Part shown: piece by piece, positions 57,825 to 64,000 of the stretch
Layout of the letters: every line of letters begins with the position of its first letter
How positions within the stretch are numbered: position 1 is the first letter of the stretch
Source of the DNA: Myotis daubentonii
Lineage: Eukaryota; Chordata; Mammalia; Chiroptera; Vespertilionidae
Length of the DNA stretch: 64,000 nt
Assembly: GCF_963259705.1 (NCBI RefSeq)
Contig: NC_081849.1
Coordinates: forward strand, 53,850,093 to 53,914,092
Direction of reading: 5' to 3'
Notes under the pieces: model-generated
The model's input: the letters and a program-made list of their open reading frames with translations, nothing else
What the model was told of the DNA's origin: nothing
Database searches by the model: none
Translations under genes and position numbers: made by a program

Positions 57825-58440
57825 GCTTATTACCTTTTGTGTTCCATGCTGGGGATACAAAAATAAAGGACAATGGCTTCTTTCCTTAGGTTGCTCACAG
57901 AATAGTAGGGATGGAGAGAGATGGTCAATTACAACGAACTAAGGTAAGTTCTAAGGCAAAGGAATTGCAGTGTGCTGCAATTAGGGAACCTGATACAGAT
58001 AAGGATATCATAAATGAATATTCAGAGGAGATAATTCTTGAACTGGGTCTGGAAGGATGACCAGGGAATGTCTAGGGAAAGAATGGGGGGGCAGGAGGTT
58101 AGTCCGTATCAAAGCTGGCTTTTTGTGTCATGCTAAGGAGTCTGGATTTTATCCCAGTTGGTACTAGGACATTTTTGGAAGATATTTATCAAGGAAGTGA
58201 TATAATCAGAATTTCATTTTAGTGTGATTACTTTGGCAGCAATGTGGAGAATAGATTGAAAGGAAAAACACTGGAGACATGAAGATCAATTCAGTGACCT
58301 AGGCAAGATATACATATTGAAAGGAATGTCTAGACTAGCAGTAAATCAATAGAATTGATAAAAGATGGAGGGTATGGATAACAGTGAAGATTCAAAAATG
58401 ACTCAAGTGTGTGTGTGGGTAACTGGGTAGATGAACTACC
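57825..58440 (+). repeat. Old unnamed mammalian repeat, copy E (longest)
   Basis: CCATGCTGGGGATACAAAAA, AGGTTGCTCACAGAATAGTA, GGTCTGGAAGGATGACCAGG, GTCATGCTAAGGAGTCTGGA, TTTATCCCAGTTGGTACTAG, GTGATATAATCAGAATTTCA and AATGTGGAGAATAGATTG. This is the most complete copy of a family represented five times in the window. Confidence 0.55.
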
Positions 58441-60599
58441 ATCACACAAAATCTGAAGAAAGAAAATCTGTTAATAGATATAAGGTTAGTTCAAATTTTG
58501 ACATACTGTGACTTCATCATCTCTGGATCATCCATACAGAAATGATATATTGACTTGGGTTTATAAATAGGGAAACTCGCTTTTATTCTGCCCTTTCATT
58601 GCTCAATCAGCATTTATTCCAAAATTGTGTTTCTTTCTGTAGTCTCTTTTGAAGCCATGATGCTCCAGCAATGGACAGCAGTGCTATTGCAAAGTGTTTT
58701 GGGTTCTCTCCTTCACTGAGCACATCTCTCATCAGAATGCTCATACACTTAAAGGTAGTTCTTTCATGTAAATCTTTGCCTCATACTGAATGTGGCTGGA
58801 ATTTATTGTAAGTTGCACATCTTTATTTGAAAGTCATTTAACTCAATGGTTCTGGGTCATAAAAATGTTTTTCAATAGATATCCTTTTCTCTCTCCCTCT
58901 CTGCTGGAAGTGTTTCGATTATTTGGCAAATGTGTATATGTATAGCATTGTCACAACTCCTCAGCTGGCCCAATACTTTTTGAGTCAGTGGAAACTGTAG
59001 ATTCAAGTGATGACAAAAAAAGAGTTTCAATTCTTTGTTACTATTCTGTCTGTGGAATCTGGTTTCTACATTATATTTATTTAGCATGAATTATTTAGGA
59101 ATAGGACATATCAATAAAGGCATTTTTGACACTAAAAATAATTTTTTGCTTTTCATTTCATATTCACCCTTTGCTCCATGCTGTGCAACACAACCTCTTC
59201 ACAAATGTAAATGTAAGGTTATGGGTAACTTAAAATCTACTTCATTCTTTGTATTATGCTGACTAGTAAGTAGAGATTAATTTAAAAATATTTTTCATTG
59301 TTTTGTAAACTGAGTGGTTCTAAGTAGCCATAGAGAAGGGATATATTTCCATCAGAGAAAAGATCAGCCTTAAGGTCTTCTACGACCTTTTCTGAGACTG
59401 TACCTTTCCCTGGGCATGCACAGTCATTTTCTAATTTTTCTATATTTGCAGTTCTTAAAATATATGTAATAGCCTAATCTTTAATTTGGGCTCCCAAAGG
59501 GGGAAAAATAAAAAAAATAAAATGGGGAGGAGGAGAGAGCTAGTCCTTTAAGTCCCCTGGAAGTCACTCCAGCTCCAGAGGGAGGGACTTGCAATAATTG
59601 GAGGAGGTGCAACAGTAATGGCTAATCACCTCTCAGTCTGCGCTTCTTTATCAGAAGCAGCAGGGTCCTTTTTGCCCAAGGAGTGTCCTGCAAGCCATGC
59701 TCAGGTTGCTCTGGAAACTTGGGAACACATTCACTGCTCCCCGCCAGGGAAGGGGAGGGGAGCTGCTACTGTGCTAAGAGTAGAAATAGGCCAAAATTAA
59801 CTGCCATTTACTGCCCAAGCCTTCCCCTGGAAGGTACAAGACTTCAATTGACTCCAGAGTTCCAAATAGTTATACCACACAGATTCTGCAAGTGCAATTG
59901 CCTGGATAGATAGACAGATTTCTGGTCCATCCTCCCTCCCTCCCTCCCTCCCTCCCTCCCTCCCTCCCTCCCTCCCTCCCTCCCTCCCTTCCTTCTTGGC
60001 CTCCTTTCTACCTTCCTCCCTCTCTCCTTTCCTTTCTCTTTCTTCCGCTCCTCCCTCCCTTCCTTCTTACCTATCTTCTTCCTTTTTTTAAGAAAAGGGC
60101 CAGTTTACCAGTACATTGCCCCAAAGGCTGCTGCTATGTGTTCCTTAGTATAAATTGTGTTGGGATCCTGTGTACAACACATCCAACAGCAACTTGGGCT
60201 TACTCCTCACGGGTGGCAGAATACTATGGCCTTCCTGTGACATTACGCCCTGTACATGAAAAAAAAAATTGTATTGGGATCAATTGGACCAGTTGCTCTG
60301 ATTTCAACTCTTCACAGTGTCTCAAGGCCACTTCCCATTGCTGTTTCAATGCACCAACCCTGGGAGTTAAGTGTAAGTGTTAGCATCTTGTGGTTCCAAG
60401 TTATTTTTTAAAATCTGGATCTCATTCTTTTCTTGCATGGGTTTTTAGATATGTCCTTTCCTATCTTTGGACTCTTCAATTTCCTGTATCAACTGCATCA
60501 TTTCTCATTGTGGGCTGGACCATTACCTGGAGAATGCATGTGTTCCAGGGCTTTCTTCCTATTAAAACAAAACTAAACAAAAACAAACCCTCTCTTGAC
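58441..60599. other. Unique sequence with a pyrimidine tract
   Basis: No gene seen. Open frames up to about 80 residues lack domains. Confidence 0.4.
59932..60070. repeat. (TCCC)n and flanking polypyrimidine tract
   Basis: About 14 perfect CCCT units at 59932-59989 followed by imperfect CTTCC-rich sequence. Confidence 0.95.
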
Positions 60600-61080
60600 C
60601 CATCATCGCTGTCTAGCTACCATTCAATTTCTACTGCTTGCCTCTATGTTTCACACCTCCCACTTACTTTTAATCCCACTCCATCACTTCAATGAAACTG
60701 CCCTTGTCAAAATGACCATGACCTCCATTAGGCCCCCAGATTTAATGGAGTATTAATTGTTGGCTTTGCTTCAAAGCTTGTTCTGGATATATCTTCCTAT
60801 TTACGGATGTTCCTTTTACATCCTTCAGGTCTCAGTTCAAAAGTCATCCCTTCAGAGAATTTTTTAGTGACCACCCTTTCACCCCTCTTTAAATGCTTTT
60901 TGGCAGTTACTATTAGCTGAAATTATCTTGTTTGATTACATATCTACACACTTTAAAGAAACAACAACCTGTGTCCTCAGACTTAAATGCAATTTTATTG
61001 AGGTCAGGAAATTTGTCTTATTTACTGTTCTACCCCTAGTTCTAGAATGATATGTAGTACTGGTCTTCATACTGGAGTAT
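60600..61080 (+). repeat. L2 LINE 3' end
   Basis: CACCTCCCACTTACTTTTAA, GTCAAAATGACCATGACCTC, CTTCAGGTCTCAGTTCAAAA, GTCATCCCTTCAGAGAATTT, then GAGGTCAGGAAATTTGTCTT and CTACCCCTAGTTCTAG. Standard L2 order; the final repeat tail is lost. Confidence 0.75.
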
Positions 61081-62994
61081 AAATACTTCAAAAGGGACAT
61101 AAACATTGACAGTTTGAAGATAAATCTATTTCCAGTCCAGTTTCCATATTAACTCTTTCTTAAAATTGGTCTGCTTGAGAATCCATCATTCAGATTCTTT
61201 GCCAACTCCCTTTTAATGATAATATCTATGCTACTTTTTTTTTTTAAAGAACAAAACCTATCTCCTGCCTAGTGTAGTCTAATTCATTGCTGTAAGATAT
61301 ACAAACTTCTGAGGCACTAAAAATGGGTTCAAGTGGAAATATTAGAGACCAAATTTAGAAAGTGAAATATCCCAATCTCTAGATAACAAAAAGTCTCATA
61401 ATTTGGATGGCTTCTAGTTGATTTCTTTCATCCAAAGTGGAATTTTTAAAAATGATAAATTCATACCTGGCTTTTTTGGTTTGGTGTATAACTCAGAAAT
61501 AATACAAAGAATTGGGTGGCATTGCTATAACAAACTCTTCCCATTCACTTCTACTCTTTGATTTTGGAACAGGGCATTAGTTTTACATTATTAATAAAAC
61601 CAAATTAATACATAAAGTTTCTAACAATTGAAAAGAAGTAGAAGTCAGTAGACTTAAGAGCAGATCATCTTTGTGAGGAGTGTGCTTTGAGCTGACTTAC
61701 TTAGCTAATAACTTAGTTTGTGCAATACCATTTGCTGGGTGTCTGTGGCAGCTCAGACACCTAGTTAAGATGGGAAGTTGGACTGAACTTCTGGAGTGTG
61801 CAGGTAGCATGTGCCAAAAACATAAGCTAAATAGGAGAGGGGAAGGAAGTTCAGTTAGTCTAGAAAGCAGTATTGAATAGGGATGGTATCTTTTACAGCA
61901 AGAATTTCCACAAACTCATATGTAGAAAGGCATCACTTTCTTTATTGAAATTTGTATCTGTCTTGTCTTCTCCTCTGTCAACCACTATGTTTATGTGACA
62001 TGCTATCTCCTGCCTACTTTCCCTGACACCCCTAAGCCATTTGTAATATTTAATCCTGCTCAGAACCTTAAACACCAGCAGGTTTTTTCTAATTTGCTCT
62101 ACTCACCACGAATTATTCATTGTCCTGATTCTCCCTGTTCAGGCATATGTTCCATGTCACCCTAGGGGTAGTTGTCATGTCACACAACATGTTGTTACTG
62201 ATAATCCTGAAATTATCTTTTCCTCAAACCAGCGGCTAATCTAATGATTATTTTGATGTGTTTTATTCTTAGGCAACAACAATGCAGTTTATCTTCAGTG
62301 TTGTTGTTTTTAAATGTCTGTTAAAAATTTATAATTTATGTTCTTCATACACAAAATACTATTAAATGAAAGAGTAATTAATTATGTATGCATTTTAAGG
62401 ATTTTACAGACTTATAAATAGCAGGCCATGACAAGGATTTCTCTCTTGATAGAGACATTCTTAGAGAAAAGAGTGGTGAGATCCAAAATGAATTTTAGTT
62501 CACAGTCTAATAACAGTCAACTGAGTTGGGTTGGTTACTACTTTCTTTGAAGATGTTTTAAGTCAGCTAACATCTATAAGAAATTGCTTAAGTAGTAAAT
62601 CAAGAATACCAATTTTTCTTGGGATGAGGTTTTATATTATATAACATAAAAGATTCTGTCTCAGAGCAGATTGTGGACAGGTTTTAGTTAAAGACCTCCT
62701 TCTGACTGACAATCTTCACAGGTCTGTCTCAGTCAAAAAGCAGGTTCTCACTACACAGCTGTGCTAAGATCATGTATTAAGTTTTTGTCCAGTTAATCAC
62801 TTTTGCATTTTTTAAAAATGGAGTCATGTTTACCAGGTTGTCCACGATGTTTCATTACAATACACTAATATCCCTTTTTGTATATAATAGGAATATTTTC
62901 AAACAAAATCCGATGGCAACTTAGAATTAGTCTTAGCTGTTCCAAATAGTCTGTGGGCTAAAGCTTTTATTTTGTCTATGTTCTTTTCAACATG
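61081..62994. other. Unique AT-rich sequence, no gene seen
   Basis: No recognised repeat or exon. Confidence 0.4.
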
Positions 62995-63775
62995 TGCCGG
63001 GGTCCAGCCCCAGCGGGTCCAGGGGTCCCCAAAGGTGTGGACGGAGTCGGCGAAGAAGGAAGGACACGGAGACAGTGTTCAGTTGATCAGCAGCCTAGCC
63101 AGGATCTCCAGCCAGGGTCTCCAGCCAAGTTCTGGTCTGGATCTCCAGAGAGGTTCTGCTTCGGATCTCCAGCGAGGTTCTGTAGCCATGTTCCCTCGCT
63201 AGGTTCTTCAGCCAGGTTCTGTCCAGGTTTTCCAGCCAGGTTCAGTCGCAAGGTTCATTCACCAGGTTCTAGTCAGGTTCTCTTGCCAATTTCTGTAGTC
63301 AGGTTCAGTCCAGGATCTTTTGCCATGTCATCTCCAGCGAAGTTCTTCTGTCTGTAGGTTCTGTGTAGGTTCTGTCTGTAGGTTCTCTCTTCTAAGTCCT
63401 GTCTCCTGAGTTCTGTCTTATAAATTCTGTCTCTTGCTGTCTTGTTACATCTGTATTTATACCAGTTGATTCAATCCTATCAATCTCTATTACAAAGGTT
63501 AGGGCGTTTCTTATCTCCATTCCAGGGAGTAAAGATTATGTAGCTTAAGCATGATTGTTCATAGTTAAAGTGATTAATTACCCGCCTGGCACTTAGTTGA
63601 GGGGTTTTATTCCCTCCCTAACTTCAGGGGAAAATCCCTACCTGGGGATTCAACCTTTCTCTGAGAGGTGACCTTGGTTAAAACACAGCGCCAAGAAGGT
63701 GAGCAAACATATTAAGAACCGTATGCCATATATGCCAGGTCCCTTGAAACAGCAAGGATGGACCGGCTCCTGGCA
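62995..63775 (-). mobile_element. 3' LTR of a minus-strand class II endogenous provirus
   Basis: Plus-strand TGCCGGGGTCC to CGGCTCCTGGCA, so TG...CA ends. It is the same family as 47176-47916, but 781 bp rather than 741 because the CCAGGTTCTGT-type tandem region (63090-63430) has a different number of units. TATAAATA lies on the minus strand at 63454-63461. Internal provirus sequence with a polypurine tract adjoins on the right. Confidence 0.88.
63454..63461 (-). promoter_or_regulatory. LTR TATA box
   Basis: TATAAATA on the minus strand, equivalent to that at 47592. Confidence 0.65.
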
Positions 63776-64000
63776 AATTCCCCCTTTTTTATTTTTTAAA
63801 AGCAGGCATTAAAAAGAAAAACCCGAAATGCTCTCTTGTATCCATTTTAAGAGTAGGATTGGTGCTTTCCGCTATTACCTGAGTCCTGATCTATCACCCC
63901 AGGGAGAGCTTGCCAATCCTGCACTTTCCCGGGGTGGAAAGGCTGCAGTGGGGTTAAGGATAAGGCTCCTTGGGCCTACCTTCTCTCATGCCTCTACATT
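63776..64000 (-). mobile_element. Internal end of the provirus with polypurine tract (continues off the window)
   Basis: Right beside the LTR the minus strand reads AAAAAATAAAAAAGGGGGAA, a polypurine tract that primes plus-strand DNA synthesis in retroviruses. Its place shows the LTR is the 3' one and that gag, pol and any env lie beyond 64000. No retroviral frame can be read in the 225 bases seen. Confidence 0.8.

Noticed and set aside
63090..63430. CRISPR-like impression from repeated short words
   Set aside because: The units are contiguous, variable in length and inside an LTR of a mammalian genome; there are no equal repeats with unique spacers.

Overview
This window is nuclear DNA from a vespertilionid (evening) bat, most likely Myotis or a close relative. 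That reading rests on its mixture of interspersed repeats: tRNA-derived VES SINEs, HeliBat rolling-circle transposons (5' TC..., 3' ...CTAG, inserted between A and T), short non-autonomous hAT elements including two that look like SPIN, bat-type L1 copies and a class II endogenous retrovirus LTR family. Ancient mammal-wide repeats (MIR, L2, MER5-type hAT, MLT1 LTR) lie underneath them. Base composition is AT-rich, with many microsatellites.

I found no protein-coding gene, exon or structural RNA gene that I can defend. All the longer open frames fall in transposons, LTRs, simple repeats or random sequence. The window is best described as intergenic, or as part of a very large intron.

Layout. 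1-8.7 kb: a tandem pair of HeliBats (961-1787), an MLT1 LTR, a MIR and several VES SINEs, two of them nested. 8.7-14.4 kb: mostly unique sequence plus one old unnamed repeat. 14.4-17.8 kb: two L1 3' ends and two SINEs. 18-26 kb: MIRs, microsatellites, a small HeliBat, a VES SINE and a MER5-like element. 26.3-29.3 kb: a minus-strand HeliBat, a twin-primed (inverted) L1, and a young hAT inserted inside an old MER5-like copy with a perfect 8-bp duplication. 29.3-36.9 kb: unique sequence, an L2, a body-less L1-like element with monomer-like 5' repeats, and SPIN copy 1. 37-44.7 kb: MIRs, two VES SINEs and a small HeliBat. 44.7-46.5 kb: a cluster of three HeliBats, two abutting head to tail, the last cut off by an L1. 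47.2-49.8 kb: an ERV solo LTR, a purine heptamer array, two HeliBats and a hAT fragment. 50-62.9 kb: one VES SINE, an L1 fragment, SPIN copy 2, an L2 and long unique stretches. 63-64 kb: the 3' LTR of a minus-strand provirus that continues past the right edge.

The most interesting signal is regulatory. The 460-bp HeliBat subfamily (1328-1787 and 49224-49683) carries a near-perfect 20-bp inverted repeat whose two arms each match the CTCF core motif. Two further CTCF-like sites lie in non-repeat sequence, facing each other about 16 kb apart (41234 + and 57365 -). Transposon-borne, paired CTCF sites could be shaping chromatin here. This is inference from motif matches and needs binding data.
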